DNA from: Pandoraea thiooxydans
GTDB taxonomy: Bacteria > Pseudomonadota > Gammaproteobacteria > Burkholderiales > Burkholderiaceae
Assembly: GCF_001931675.1 (NCBI RefSeq)
Contig: NZ_CP014839.1
Coordinates: forward strand, 3,224,001-3,288,000
Length of the DNA: 64,000 bases
Direction of reading: 5' to 3'
Position numbers and translations under genes: made by a program. A model generated the notes under the pieces. It was given only the letters and a program-made list of their open reading frames with translations, had not been told where the DNA came from and did not search any database. Below are positions 35,941-45,543 of the stretch, piece after piece (position 1 is the stretch's first letter; the number at the start of each line of letters is the position of its first letter).

Positions 35941-36696
35941 ATGAACGATATGACCTCACCCCGCCAAGATACCAGCGAATCCTCCCTGCGCATCGAGCTG
36001 GCCGCGTGCTATCGCATCTTCGCGATGCTGGGCTGGACCGAACTGATCTACAACCACATCACCGTGCGCATACCGGGCCCGGAGCGCCACTTTCTGATCA
36101 ATCCGTTCGGCCTGCATTACAGCGAAGTCACGGCGTCCAATCTGGTCAAGATCGACCTGCAGGGCAATGTCGTCGGCGCCTCCGACTGGCCGGTCAATCC
36201 GGCCGGCTTCACGCTGCACTCGGCGATCCATGCCGGCATTGCCGACGCGCATTGCGTGATGCACACGCATACCACTGCCGGCTGCGCGGTGGCCTGCAGC
36301 GCCGCCGGCCTGTCGATGGACAACTTCTATTCCGCGCAGCTGTATAACCGTCTGGCCTATCACGACTTCGAGGGCATTACCGTGCATGCCGAAGAGGGAC
36401 CGCGCGTGGTGCGCTCGATCGGCGCCGCGCAAGTCGTCATTCTGCGCAACCACGGGCTACTGTCGTGGGGCACGACGATCCCGCAGGCATTCGCCTATTT
36501 ATGGACGCTGCAGCGCGCCTGCGAAATTCAGATGGCCGGCGCCGCACTCGGCCCGACCATCGCGATCCCGCAATCGATCCAGCAGCAGGCCAGCGCCGAC
36601 TCTCTGCAGTTCGACCCGCGCTACGGTGCCGGCGCCGATGTATTCGCCGCGCTGCAGCGGCAAGTCGACCGCCTCGACGCGTCGTATCGGCAATAG
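35941..36696 (+). CDS. Class II aldolase/adducin-family protein
   Basis: The 251-residue protein has the class II aldolase fold signature: the YNHITVRIPG segment near the N-terminus, metal-binding His108 and His110 in MHTHTTAGCAVA and His171 in LRNHGLLSWG. Family members are zinc-dependent aldolases or decarboxylases such as fuculose-phosphate aldolase. In this operon it may act on a ring-cleavage or side-chain product. The start codon lies 33 bases after the DUF2783 gene. Confidence 0.87.
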   Translation: MNDMTSPRQDTSESSLRIELAACYRIFAMLGWTELIYNHITVRIPGPERHFLINPFGLHYSEVTASNLVKIDLQGNVVGASDWPVNPAGFTLHSAIHAGIADAHCVMHTHTTAGCAVACSAAGLSMDNFYSAQLYNRLAYHDFEGITVHAEEGPRVVRSIGAAQVVILRNHGLLSWGTTIPQAFAYLWTLQRACEIQMAGAALGPTIAIPQSIQQQASADSLQFDPRYGAGADVFAALQRQVDRLDASYRQ

Positions 36697-36742
36697 CCGC
36701 GCCAGGCCATGTCACAGTCATGCCAACCCGACCAGGACACTC

Positions 36743-37741
36743 ATGAAAATCTGCGTATACGGCCTCGGCGCCATCGGCGGCCTGATGGCAGCCAAGCTCA
36801 TCAAGACGGGTAATCCGGTCAGCGCCGTCGCGCGCGGCGCCACGCTCGAAGCGTTGCGCCGCGACGGCCTGACGCTGATCGACACCGACGCCGCCGGACA
36901 ACGACAGCGCACAGTGCTGCCGATCGAGGCGTCCGAGCGTCCTGCCGAGCTCGGCGTGCAGGATCTGGTGATCGTCGCAGTCAAAACCACTGCCCTGGCG
37001 GCGGTGGCCCGCGAGATTCGACCGCTGCTCGGGCCCGACACCATCGTGCTGTCGGCGATGAATGGCATCCCCTGGTGGTTTTTCCACGGCCTGACGGGCG
37101 CGCCGCCATCGATGCAATTGGAATCGGTCGATCCGGCCGGCGCCATCTCTCGTGCAATACCGCCCGAACGCGTGGTCGGCTGCGTGGTGCATCTCGCGGC
37201 AACGACGGAGAAGCCCGGCGTGATCCGGCACGTGGCCGACAACCGGCTGATCGTCGGCGCCCCCGACGGCGCGCTCGGCCCTCGCGTGCAGGCGATCCGC
37301 GACATGCTGGCCACGGCCGGTTTCAACACCGTCGCGAGCGAGCGCATTCAGCAGGAGATCTGGTTCAAGCTTTGGGGCAACATGACGGTCAATCCGATTT
37401 CGGCAATTACCGGCGCGACCGGCGACCGAATTCTCGACGACGACAACGTGCGTCACTTCATGTCGGCCATCATGCGCGAAGCCGCTCATATCGGCCAGCG
37501 TATCGGCGTGCCGATCGACATCGATCCGGAAGAGCGCCACGTGCTCACGCGCAAGCTCGGCGCATTCAGGACCTCGATGCTGCAGGATGTGGAGGCCGGC
37601 AAGCCGGTCGAACTCGACGCGATGGTTGCCGCGGTCATCGAGATCGGACGCCAGGTTGGCGTGGCCACCCCCTGCACCGACGCGCTATTCGGATTGGCGC
37701 GCCTGCACGCGCGCGTGCGCGGGTTGTACCCGGACGCGTAA
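36743..37741 (+). CDS. Ketopantoate-reductase-family (PanE-like) dehydrogenase
   Basis: The 332-residue protein starts with the Rossmann motif ICVYGLGAIGGLMAAKLI and includes VIVAVKTTALAAVAR and the C-terminal helical domain with KLWGNMTVNPISAITGAT. It belongs to the PanE/ApbA superfamily, but its place at the end of the hydroxylase-DUF2783-aldolase operon suggests reduction of a pathway-specific 2-oxoacid rather than ketopantoate. The 46-base spacing after the aldolase fits the same transcript. Confidence 0.82.
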   Translation: MKICVYGLGAIGGLMAAKLIKTGNPVSAVARGATLEALRRDGLTLIDTDAAGQRQRTVLPIEASERPAELGVQDLVIVAVKTTALAAVAREIRPLLGPDTIVLSAMNGIPWWFFHGLTGAPPSMQLESVDPAGAISRAIPPERVVGCVVHLAATTEKPGVIRHVADNRLIVGAPDGALGPRVQAIRDMLATAGFNTVASERIQQEIWFKLWGNMTVNPISAITGATGDRILDDDNVRHFMSAIMREAAHIGQRIGVPIDIDPEERHVLTRKLGAFRTSMLQDVEAGKPVELDAMVAAVIEIGRQVGVATPCTDALFGLARLHARVRGLYPDA

Positions 37742-37777
37742 GCGTGCCCGCTGCACGGCGCGCGGCCGGGCGGCGGC

Positions 37778-39085
37778 CTAATCGAGCGGCGAGTTCGGCG
37801 CGCCGCGCTGAGCCACCTGGGCCGGCGCCACCAGCAATCCGAGCGGGACGGCCGCGGCCATCGCGGCATAGCCGGCATCGCTCGGGTGCACATGGTCGCC
37901 GCAGTCGAAACGCGGCAGCAACCGGTCCGGCATCGTCGGGTCGCGCAACGCCGCATCGAAATCAATCACACCGTCGAAGGCGCCGCTGGTGCGGATCCAG
38001 TGATTCACGGCTTGGCGCACCCGTTCGCGCTCGGGCGGCAGCGACGCGGGCAACAGCGTGCCGCCCAGAATTCGGACCCCGCGCGCATGGGCCTGCGCAA
38101 TCACCCGGCGATACCCGGCGATCAAATCCCTGGCCTGCACCACCACATGCGGCGCATCGCAGTCCAGCCCCCGGCGCGGCGGCGTGGCGCCGAAATTGAT
38201 GTCGTTGATGCCCACCTGCAGGATCACTGCCCGCACGCCGGGCTGCGCCAGCGCGTCGCGCTCGAAGCGGGCCTCCAGCCGCTGCCCGTAACACGCGGAA
38301 TCGTTCAACAGCCGATTGCCGCTGATGCCGAGGTTCAATATCGCGACATGCCGCGCTTCGGTGCCACGCAGGCGCCGCGCAAGCGCATCGGGCCAGCGCC
38401 GGTTCTCGTTCAGAGTGGAATGCAGGCCGTCGGTGATCGAGTCGCCGATGGCGGCCACCGCGAAGGCGCTGGATCGCGTGTCTACCGCGACGCCGGCAAG
38501 CCACAGGTACGCGGTCGTGTGTTCGCGGTAGGCCTGGCCATCGAAAATCTCCGCATAGTTGCCCGGTTTCGAGATGTAGTTGACCTGGCTGGCCACCTTA
38601 TGCCACGTGGTCGGAGCGCCCGGCTGCGTGCTGTAAAGGCTCACCGCCAGCGCGGCGCCGGCCGGCACGTCCAGCGAGACCGGATCGCTGGTGAGCTCGG
38701 CGCCCGGCGCAATCACTGCGGCGCGCTGGCCGCCGAAACTCAACAGCCGTTCGGTGTTGGGCCGCAATACCGCGCCGCCGCCCGACAGCGCCACGGTCGC
38801 CTCGTCGATGGCCAGCGGCTGCGTGCCGAAGGTATTGCTGAACGTCACCCGTACGCGTTGCCCGGCCAGGCGCGAGTATACGATTTGTCGCACCGTACGG
38901 CCGGTGACCGTCGGCGCGCGATCATAGGATGGGGCTGCACGATTCTGAGCCACCGCCTGCGGCGCGGCCGCCCAGGTGCCGACCCAGTGGCCGCCCGCCC
39001 ATGCCGGCATGCCGAGCGGCGCAAGAGCAATGGCAAACGCGGCGCGCGCCACTGTGCGCGAGAGGGCAAAACGAGAGAATTTCAT
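37778..39085 (-). CDS. Exported SGNH/GDSL-family hydrolase
   Basis: The 435-residue protein has a signal peptide ending PAWAG (near residue 30), a beta-rich N-terminal domain starting HWVGTWAAAPQAV, then the SGNH hydrolase core: GDSITDG (nucleophile Ser), LGISGNR (Gly), QVGINDINF (Asn) and CGDHVHPSDAGY (Asp and His). It resembles secreted esterases that act on acylated polysaccharides or lipids. The ATG at 39085 gives the signal peptide. It is downstream of the potassium channel gene on the same strand. Confidence 0.87.
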   Translation of the reverse strand: MKFSRFALSRTVARAAFAIALAPLGMPAWAGGHWVGTWAAAPQAVAQNRAAPSYDRAPTVTGRTVRQIVYSRLAGQRVRVTFSNTFGTQPLAIDEATVALSGGGAVLRPNTERLLSFGGQRAAVIAPGAELTSDPVSLDVPAGAALAVSLYSTQPGAPTTWHKVASQVNYISKPGNYAEIFDGQAYREHTTAYLWLAGVAVDTRSSAFAVAAIGDSITDGLHSTLNENRRWPDALARRLRGTEARHVAILNLGISGNRLLNDSACYGQRLEARFERDALAQPGVRAVILQVGINDINFGATPPRRGLDCDAPHVVVQARDLIAGYRRVIAQAHARGVRILGGTLLPASLPPERERVRQAVNHWIRTSGAFDGVIDFDAALRDPTMPDRLLPRFDCGDHVHPSDAGYAAMAAAVPLGLLVAPAQVAQRGAPNSPLD

Positions 39086-39164
39086 CGGGAATATCGATAA
39101 CGAAGCGAGCCGTGATTTTGCCTCAAAGCGCGCGGCGTCGTCCCGGCGCGCCGCAGCCTGGCGC

Positions 39165-40370
39165 TCACAGGCCAACCCCATTGTGCGAATCGAACAGCAG
39201 ACTGGCAATCAGGTCGCTATCGATCGTTTCCTGGTTCAGCGTGCGCGCGAGCAATTCGCCAGCCAGCAGTTGCGGGGAAAAGACCATGTCCGACTGGAGC
39301 CGCTTGATGCGCTGCAGGTTCTTCGAGTCATTGACCAGCGCCACGGTCTTGACCTGCGGGGCTTCTTCCTTGATGGCGAGAATCACGAAGGCGTTTTCGG
39401 CATCCTCATTGCGCAAGGCAAGCGCCACGCGCGCGGTGGCGATACCGGCCCGGTGCAGCGTCTGGGAATCGCTCGGGTCGCCGATCACCACGTCGGCATT
39501 CTCCGGGTAGTTGTGCTCGACATTGGGCGCCACGATCATGGTCAGCGCGCATCCGCGCTTTTTCAGCCCTTGATAAACGCTATAGGCAATCGACGACGTC
39601 CCGACGATCACATAATGATTTTTGCGCGTCACGCTGGATATCCCCCCTCTGACGATGCGTTTCAGATTGCCGCCGACCAGCGGCCCGATCACCGCGCCGA
39701 TCGACGTCGCGAACACGGTAATGCCCAACACGATGATGGAGGCCGTGAAAAACCGCGCGGTCTGGCTGTGCGGCACGATATCGCCATAGCCCACCGTCGA
39801 CATCGACACGATCGAAAAATAGAACGCGGTGCCGATATCGTGGATCGGTGGCGAAAAATCGGCACCCAGATACAGTGAACCGAATACCGCATATACCACC
39901 AGCGAGGCCACGCTGAGGATCGCGAACAGGCTGCTGGCGGCCAGGCTCGTGCGGTCGAAGCGCCTCCAGTAGTACACCAGCACGAGCGCCAGCGCCAGCG
40001 TGTAGCCGAATATCGTCACATTGCGATAGTCGCCCCACAGACTGATGACCCCGGCGCCGATCAGCAGCAGCAACGAGAACACCCAGGCCACGCGGGCGCG
40101 CAGCACGATCCCGATGCTCATCCAGATCAGGCCCGCGGCGATCACGATCTGAGGAAACGCCAGCAGGCCGAGCGAACTGAACACGTCGAGCCAATTGCTG
40201 AACAACCCGCCGCCCTGGTGCTGATGCGCGCGCTCCAATACCGGTTGCAGCAGCATCAGGCCATTGACCAGCAGCAGCGCGCCCAGATACCAATGCGGCG
40301 CCAGCGCGTGCACAGTACGCTCGATCCGGTTACCTAAAACCTTGAGCGAGTTACCCAGTTTGCCCATCAA
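39165..40370 (-). CDS. Kch-like potassium channel with RCK (TrkA-N) domain
   Basis: The 401-residue protein has about six membrane segments, a pore with the K+ selectivity filter TVGYGD (192-197) in STVGYGDIVP, and a cytosolic Rossmann-type RCK domain from about residue 245 (KNHYVIVGTSSIAYSVYQGL). Length, filter and domain order are those of E. coli Kch. There is no classical charged S4 helix evident. It has no obvious partner gene. Confidence 0.87.
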   Translation of the reverse strand: MMGKLGNSLKVLGNRIERTVHALAPHWYLGALLLVNGLMLLQPVLERAHQHQGGGLFSNWLDVFSSLGLLAFPQIVIAAGLIWMSIGIVLRARVAWVFSLLLLIGAGVISLWGDYRNVTIFGYTLALALVLVYYWRRFDRTSLAASSLFAILSVASLVVYAVFGSLYLGADFSPPIHDIGTAFYFSIVSMSTVGYGDIVPHSQTARFFTASIIVLGITVFATSIGAVIGPLVGGNLKRIVRGGISSVTRKNHYVIVGTSSIAYSVYQGLKKRGCALTMIVAPNVEHNYPENADVVIGDPSDSQTLHRAGIATARVALALRNEDAENAFVILAIKEEAPQVKTVALVNDSKNLQRIKRLQSDMVFSPQLLAGELLARTLNQETIDSDLIASLLFDSHNGVGL

Positions 40371-40445
40371 TCCATTTCCGTGCCAGTGTCAGGCGATACC
40401 TTAACAGACGTCGCTGGTGTCTGCCGTCAGGTTCGGAACGAACAT

Positions 40446-41174
40446 CTAATTTATCGAACTGATGAAGCTCGACAACTCGGCGGTGGCGGGCCTGGCAAAT
40501 AGTTCGCGTGGCGAGCCCGATTCGTGGACGCGCCCGTGGTGCATGAACACCAGTTGATCGCTCACTTCGCGGGCAAAGCGCATTTCGTGCGTGACCATGA
40601 TCAGCGTCATGCCTTCGGCGGCCAGTTGTCGCACGACGTTGAGCACCTCGTTGACCAGTTCCGGGTCGAGCGCCGAGGTGATCTCGTCGCACAGCAATAC
40701 CTGCGGCTGCATCGCCAGCGCACGGGCAATCGCCACGCGCTGCTGCTGGCCGCCGGAGAGCTGGTCTGGAAACGCGGCGAATTTGTCGGCCAGACCGACC
40801 TTGGCCAGCATTTCCTCGGCCAGTGCACGGCACTGCGTCTTGGACCGCTTCAATACCAGGCGCGGCGCCAGCATGACGTTCTCCCCTGCGCTCAAATGAG
40901 GGAACAGGTTGAACTGCTGGAACACCATGCCGACCGCGCGGCGCAGCGCGAGCAAATCGCCGTTGCCAGCTTCGACCCGGCGCCCGGCCACTTCGATCTG
41001 CCCGGCGTCGAAGGTCTCGAGTCCGTTGATGGTGCGCAGCAAAGTGCTCTTGCCCGAGCCGCTTCGGCCGATGATCGCCACCACACCGGCCGCCTCGACG
41101 CTCAGATCGATGCCCTTGAGGACATGGTTGGTGCCGAAATGCTTGTGGAGTTGACTAATGGTGACGAGCGGCAT
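40446..41174 (-). CDS. Polar amino acid ABC transporter ATP-binding protein
   Basis: The 242-residue protein has Walker [10 protein letters not shown], signature [14 protein letters not shown], Walker [13 protein letters not shown] and the H-loop MVTHEM, the pattern of the GlnQ/HisP group. It overlaps the upstream permease gene by 20 bases and is the last gene of the four-gene operon that begins with the binding protein at 43309. It powers uptake by the two permeases. Confidence 0.92.
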   Translation of the reverse strand: MPLVTISQLHKHFGTNHVLKGIDLSVEAAGVVAIIGRSGSGKSTLLRTINGLETFDAGQIEVAGRRVEAGNGDLLALRRAVGMVFQQFNLFPHLSAGENVMLAPRLVLKRSKTQCRALAEEMLAKVGLADKFAAFPDQLSGGQQQRVAIARALAMQPQVLLCDEITSALDPELVNEVLNVVRQLAAEGMTLIMVTHEMRFAREVSDQLVFMHHGRVHESGSPRELFARPATAELSSFISSIN

Positions 41175-41811
41175 GCAAATTCCTTTCGAGACGGCGGGAG
41201 AACAGCGAAAGCGGATAACACAGCAGGAAATAGCCCACTGCCACCATGCTGTAGACAAGAAAGGGCTGGTAGGTCGCGTTGGCTACCATGCCGCCCATGC
41301 GGGTCAGTTCACTGAAACCGATGATCGAGGTGACCGCAGTGGCTTTGACCACCTGCACCGAGAAGCCGACCGTCGGCGCGATCGCAAGGCGCGCGGCTTG
41401 CGGCATCACGACCCGCCACATCTGCTGCGAATAGGTCAAGGCCAGTGCCGACGAAGCTTCCCACTGGCCACGCGGCACGGCCTCCACGCAGCCGCGCCAG
41501 ATCTCCGACAGAAACGCGCTGGTAAACAGCGTCAGCGCCACCGCGGCGGCCAGCCAGGGCGGCACATCGATCCCCCACAACGCCAGCCCGAAAAACACGA
41601 TAAAGAGCTGCATAAGCAGCGGCGTGCCCTGAAACACTTCGATGTAGGCCTTGCTGACGCGGCGGGCGAAGGCCACCCGGCTCACGCGCATGAACAGCAG
41701 CAGCAAACCCACCGCGCCGCCGAGCAAGAACGCCACCAGCGCCAGCAGCACGGTCCATCGCAAGCCCAGCAACAGACCGTGCACGATGTCCCATAGGGTG
41801 AATCCGCCCAT
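41155..41811 (-). CDS. Polar amino acid ABC transporter permease 2
   Basis: The 218-residue protein has about five membrane segments and the HisM/GlnP-type EAA loop EAVPRGQWEASSALALTYSQ. The ATG at 41811 shares its final base with the TGA of the other permease gene, so these are coupled. With the first permease it should form a heterodimeric channel. Confidence 0.9.
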   Translation of the reverse strand: MGGFTLWDIVHGLLLGLRWTVLLALVAFLLGGAVGLLLLFMRVSRVAFARRVSKAYIEVFQGTPLLMQLFIVFFGLALWGIDVPPWLAAAVALTLFTSAFLSEIWRGCVEAVPRGQWEASSALALTYSQQMWRVVMPQAARLAIAPTVGFSVQVVKATAVTSIIGFSELTRMGGMVANATYQPFLVYSMVAVGYFLLCYPLSLFSRRLERNLHAARHH

Positions 41812-42476
41812 CACGGTCTCCTCGATAACACGGCGCGGCCGAACCACAGCAGCACGCGGCGCAGCGCAATCGCCAGGATCAGATAAATACCGGCCGCGAC
41901 AAAGTAGGTCTCGAAGGCACGGAAATTACGCGACTGGATGAACTCGGCGGCAAACGTCAGTTCGGTAGCCGAAATCTGCGCGCAGACCGACGAGCCCAGC
42001 ATGACGATGATCACTTGGCTGGCCACGGCCGGCCAGACACGGGTGAGCGCCGGGCGCAGCACCACGTGACGGAACAACTGGGCACGCGTGAGCGCCAGCG
42101 ACTGCCCCGCTTCGAACTGCCCGCGCGGCGTCGCCTCGATACCCGCACGAACGATCTCGGTGCAGTAGGCGCCGAGATTGATCACCATCGCCAGGATCGA
42201 CGCCTCCCAGGCATTCATTTTCACGCCCAGCGACGGCAGGCCGAAGAAGATAAAAAACAGTTGCACGAGAAACGGCGTGCTGCGGATGATCTCCACATAT
42301 ACCCCGAATACGGTGCGCAACACCGGCAAGCGCCAGGCGCGCGAGACGGCGCCGAGGATGCCCAGCGCCAGCCCGCACACAGTCGAGAGCGCCGTCAGCC
42401 CGATCGTGCGCAGCGCGCCGACGGCCAGCAACGTCCAGAACGGCGCGAGGGCGGCAAAATCAAAGTGATAGGTCAT
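41811..42476 (-). CDS. Polar amino acid ABC transporter permease 1
   Basis: The 221-residue protein has the same fold as its neighbour, with VEIIRSTPFLVQLFFIFFGLP and the EAA loop EATPRGQFEAGQSLALTRAQ. It lies 41 bases downstream of the binding-protein gene. Length and topology are normal for HisQ/GlnP-type permeases. Confidence 0.9.
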   Translation of the reverse strand: MTYHFDFAALAPFWTLLAVGALRTIGLTALSTVCGLALGILGAVSRAWRLPVLRTVFGVYVEIIRSTPFLVQLFFIFFGLPSLGVKMNAWEASILAMVINLGAYCTEIVRAGIEATPRGQFEAGQSLALTRAQLFRHVVLRPALTRVWPAVASQVIIVMLGSSVCAQISATELTFAAEFIQSRNFRAFETYFVAAGIYLILAIALRRVLLWFGRAVLSRRP

Positions 42477-42517
42477 GCGCTCACCCAGGTAGCCAAACCG
42501 TCATGGAACCCCCGTGC

Positions 42518-43309
42518 TCAGAATTGCTTGGGCAACGGCGCATGCAGCCATTTTTCCGAAATCCTGTTCAACGCGCCGTCGGTCTTGGCCTGAGCCAGGA
42601 TTTTGTTGACCGCCGCCATCAGCGCGCCTTCATTTTTGTTGACCCCGACGTAGCACGGCGAATCCTTCATCAGAAACTTGGTTTCCAGGCGCCGCTTCGG
42701 ATCGCGGCCATTGATCGTGGCGGCCACCACGTTGCCCGTGGCAATCAACGGTACCTGCCCCGAAAGGTAAGCCGAGATGGTTGCATCGTTGTCTTCGAAA
42801 CGCTGAATGGTCGTGCTCGCCGGCGCAACCTTGGTCAACTCAAGATCCTCGACGGCGCCGCGCGTGACGCCGACCGTCTTGCCAGCCAGATCGGCGGGCT
42901 TGCCGATCGCCATGTCGGCCGGACCGAAAACACCGTTGAAGAACGGTGCATAAGGGTCGGAGAAATCAATCACCTTGGCGCGCTCGGGACTCTTGCCCAG
43001 GCTCGAAATGATCAGATCCGCCTTGCCGGTGGTCAGATAGGGAATGCGGTTATCGCTCTTGACGGGGATCAACTCAAGCTTCACGCCCAGGCCCTTGGCG
43101 ATCAGTGCGCCGGTATCGATGTCATACCCCTGCGGCTTGAGGTCGGGCCCGATCGTGCCGAACGGCGGAAAGTCCTGTGGCACAGCCACCCGAAGCACGC
43201 CAGCGTGCTTGATGCTGGCGAGTTGGTCGGCATGGGCGAGCGGGGCCATCAAACAGGCGGCGGCCAGCAGGGCACCGAATAGCGAGTGAAGCGAAGCGAA
43301 TGATTTCAT
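42518..43309 (-). CDS. Amino acid ABC transporter substrate-binding protein
   Basis: The 263-residue periplasmic protein has a signal peptide ending LAHA (about residue 27) without a lipobox Cys, then the family-3 binding-protein pattern: GVLRVAVPQDFPPFG, KPQGYDIDTGALIA and SSLGKSPERAKVIDFSDPY. It begins the ABC operon on the minus strand. The ligand is a polar amino acid by family, not specified further. Confidence 0.91.
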   Translation of the reverse strand: MKSFASLHSLFGALLAAACLMAPLAHADQLASIKHAGVLRVAVPQDFPPFGTIGPDLKPQGYDIDTGALIAKGLGVKLELIPVKSDNRIPYLTTGKADLIISSLGKSPERAKVIDFSDPYAPFFNGVFGPADMAIGKPADLAGKTVGVTRGAVEDLELTKVAPASTTIQRFEDNDATISAYLSGQVPLIATGNVVAATINGRDPKRRLETKFLMKDSPCYVGVNKNEGALMAAVNKILAQAKTDGALNRISEKWLHAPLPKQF

Positions 43310-43756
43310 GGAGGCTCCAAAAAGGACGTGAACTCGGTCAACGCCGGCCGGGATCGGACAGCACGAGCGCGCTTTGCCCGGCGACCTAACAGGCCGGTCA
43401 GACCACTGACCAATCACTAAGCACAGAGCGTGCCTGAGCAAGCGCTCGACGCAAAAGTCCGCGCGTAGCGTCATTTCGGCTTCGGGCCCCGGATCTCCCG
43501 GGTCATCGGCGCACCTATTTCGGGCGCGTTGCCCGCTTGCGGTGCGTCGGGCCGTCCAGCGATGGCGACTGGCTCCCAAACTGGTGGCGCGACAGGCGGC
43601 GCCCCCTCCCACCCAGGTGCTTGCGCAATTCGTGGCCGCGGCGCGCTCTGCTCGAGCCGCGGTTCACCCGCTTGTGCGCGGCGACGATGTGGCAGAATGG
43701 CGCCAACAATCCGGCACCGAACCGGCATCGCTTGCAAAACAGGAGGGAGAAGCGAG
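43310..43756. other. Divergent intergenic region, ABC operon / EAL gene
   Basis: About 450 bases between the divergently transcribed binding-protein gene and the leader frame of the EAL gene. Overlapping open frames here look like by-products of high GC. The strong AGGAGG at 43741-43746 near its right edge belongs to the leader frame. I see no consensus promoter or clear palindrome. Confidence 0.45.
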
Positions 43757-43831
43757 ATGAGTACGCAGGGAGTTGCGAGGCGAGAGCCGACAGCAAGGCC
43801 GCACCGCACGGACACCATGGTGCCTCGATGA
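43757..43831 (+). CDS. 24-codon leader frame coupled to the EAL gene
   Basis: An ATG at 43757 sits ten bases after a full AGGAGG (43741-43746) and opens a frame of 24 codons (begins MSTQGVARREP) that ends at 43831. Its stop overlaps the ATG of the GGDEF-EAL gene (ATGA at 43828-43831). The EAL start has no strong ribosome-binding site of its own, so translation could depend on ribosomes finishing this leader. The peptide resembles nothing I know. Confidence 0.5.
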   Translation: MSTQGVARREPTARPHRTDTMVPR

Positions 43832-45543
43832 GGCCGGCCATTGCCGCCTCCGGCGATGCCGGGTTCGCCCCCAGCGAGGCTGACGCCATTGAAGGGGCGC
43901 CCTATGGCATGTTCGTGTGCGATGCGAATGGCACCTTCGAATTGGTCAATGCCGCCTACGAGCAACTCACCGGATACTCCCGCGAGACGCTTATCGGGCA
44001 TCGCACCTTCGGCTCGCTGCACGACTTGACCCATGCGATACGCCAGCCAGCGCAAACGCATACCACCCCGTCAGGCAATATCGAATTCGACGGCGAATGC
44101 GTCTGCCTGCATCGCAATCGCACCCGGGCGCCCGTGCACTTGGCCGTCTCCCGCATCGATGCAGCCACGCCCGGCAGACAGCGCTATGTCGGCATCGCCT
44201 TCGATCTGAAGCAGCACGCGCAATATCAGGCACGGCTGTGGTACGTGACTCATCACGACCACGTGACCCGGCTTCCGAATCAAACGCTGCTCACCGAGCG
44301 GCTGGATCTGGCGATCACCCGGTGCGCGCGGCATGGCGCCGGCTTCACGCTGTTGATCATCGAGCTCGATCAATTGCGCCAGATCGGCAACGCGCTCGGC
44401 CAACCCGCGGTCGATCTGGCATTGCAAGTGGCCGCCGAGCGTCTGCGCGGCGTGACCGGGCCCGACGACACGATCGCCTGCGTGGGCGGCACGCAATTCG
44501 TGCTGGTCGCGCAAGCCACCGGCCAACAGGCAAGCGTGCTGGTCGAATTGATACGTGCGCGCCTGGCCGAGTGGCCAGAGATCAGCCAGGCGCCGGTTTC
44601 GCTGGCGGCCAGCATCGGCGGCGTGTGCTTCCCCGAGCACGGCGCGACGCCGGCGCTGCTGATACGGCGTGCCAACGTGGCGCTGGCCGAGGCCAAGCGC
44701 GCGGGCAGCGGTCAATCGCGCTTTTTTTGCGCGGCCATGGAGGCCGAATCGACCCGCCAACTGGAACTAGAAACCCTGCTGCGCGGCGCGATCGATAACC
44801 GGCAATTACACCTGGTGTACCAACCGCAAATCACACTGGCCACCGGCGAGCTGGTGCTGGCCGAAACCCTGCTGCGCTGGCGCCATCCGACCCGCGGAGC
44901 GATCAGCCCCGCCGAATTCATTCCAGTGGCGGAAAAATCGGGATTGATCGATCAGTTGGGCGAGTGGGTCATTCGCAACGCGTGCCGCGAAGCAAGCCAG
45001 TTGCTGCGCCGCGTGCGCAATATGCCGCGTATTTCGGTCAATGTGTCACCACAGCAACTCCAGCGCCAGGATGTGCTGGGCATCGTCACGCGCGCGCTGG
45101 ACGAAAATGCGCTCGAAGCGCGCTACCTCGAAGTGGAAATCACCGAAGGCGTGCTGCTCGAGCATACCGACACGGCGCTGGAAACGATTCAGGCGCTGCG
45201 CCGGCTCGGGGTCGAAATCGCGGTTGACGATTTCGGCACCGGTTATTCGAGCCTGGCGTATCTGACGCGCCTGCCGGTCGATCGGTTGAAAATCGACCAG
45301 TCGTTCATTCGCCGGATGCTGAGCGATCCGCAATGCCACGCGATCGTCGAGGCGGTCATCGCCATGGCCCACGCGCTGAAGTTGCGCGTGACGGCCGAAG
45401 GGGTGGAGAGCGCGGCGCACGCCGCACGGCTGACGGATCTCGGCTGCGACGAAGCACAGGGCTTCTGGTTTTCCCGGCCGCTGAGCCAGCAGGGTCTGTA
45501 CAACGTCCTGCGTCCGCTCGATGGCGGAGCATTGCCAGGTTAA
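43828..45543 (+). CDS. PAS-GGDEF-EAL protein, likely c-di-GMP phosphodiesterase
   Basis: The 571-residue cytosolic protein has a PAS domain (about 20-135, ANGTFELVNAAYEQLTGYSRE), a GGDEF domain whose active site is degenerate (GGTQF, 220-224), and a full EAL domain. The EAL core is ETL (Glu346) with NVSPQQL, EVEITEG, DDFGTG (467-472), Lys488 in LKIDQ and AEGVES, the residues needed for metal binding and hydrolysis. It should therefore degrade c-di-GMP under control of the PAS sensor. The ATG at 43828 overlaps the leader stop; an upstream in-frame ATG at 43687 is a less likely alternative. Confidence 0.85.
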   Translation: MRPAIAASGDAGFAPSEADAIEGAPYGMFVCDANGTFELVNAAYEQLTGYSRETLIGHRTFGSLHDLTHAIRQPAQTHTTPSGNIEFDGECVCLHRNRTRAPVHLAVSRIDAATPGRQRYVGIAFDLKQHAQYQARLWYVTHHDHVTRLPNQTLLTERLDLAITRCARHGAGFTLLIIELDQLRQIGNALGQPAVDLALQVAAERLRGVTGPDDTIACVGGTQFVLVAQATGQQASVLVELIRARLAEWPEISQAPVSLAASIGGVCFPEHGATPALLIRRANVALAEAKRAGSGQSRFFCAAMEAESTRQLELETLLRGAIDNRQLHLVYQPQITLATGELVLAETLLRWRHPTRGAISPAEFIPVAEKSGLIDQLGEWVIRNACREASQLLRRVRNMPRISVNVSPQQLQRQDVLGIVTRALDENALEARYLEVEITEGVLLEHTDTALETIQALRRLGVEIAVDDFGTGYSSLAYLTRLPVDRLKIDQSFIRRMLSDPQCHAIVEAVIAMAHALKLRVTAEGVESAAHAARLTDLGCDEAQGFWFSRPLSQQGLYNVLRPLDGGALPG

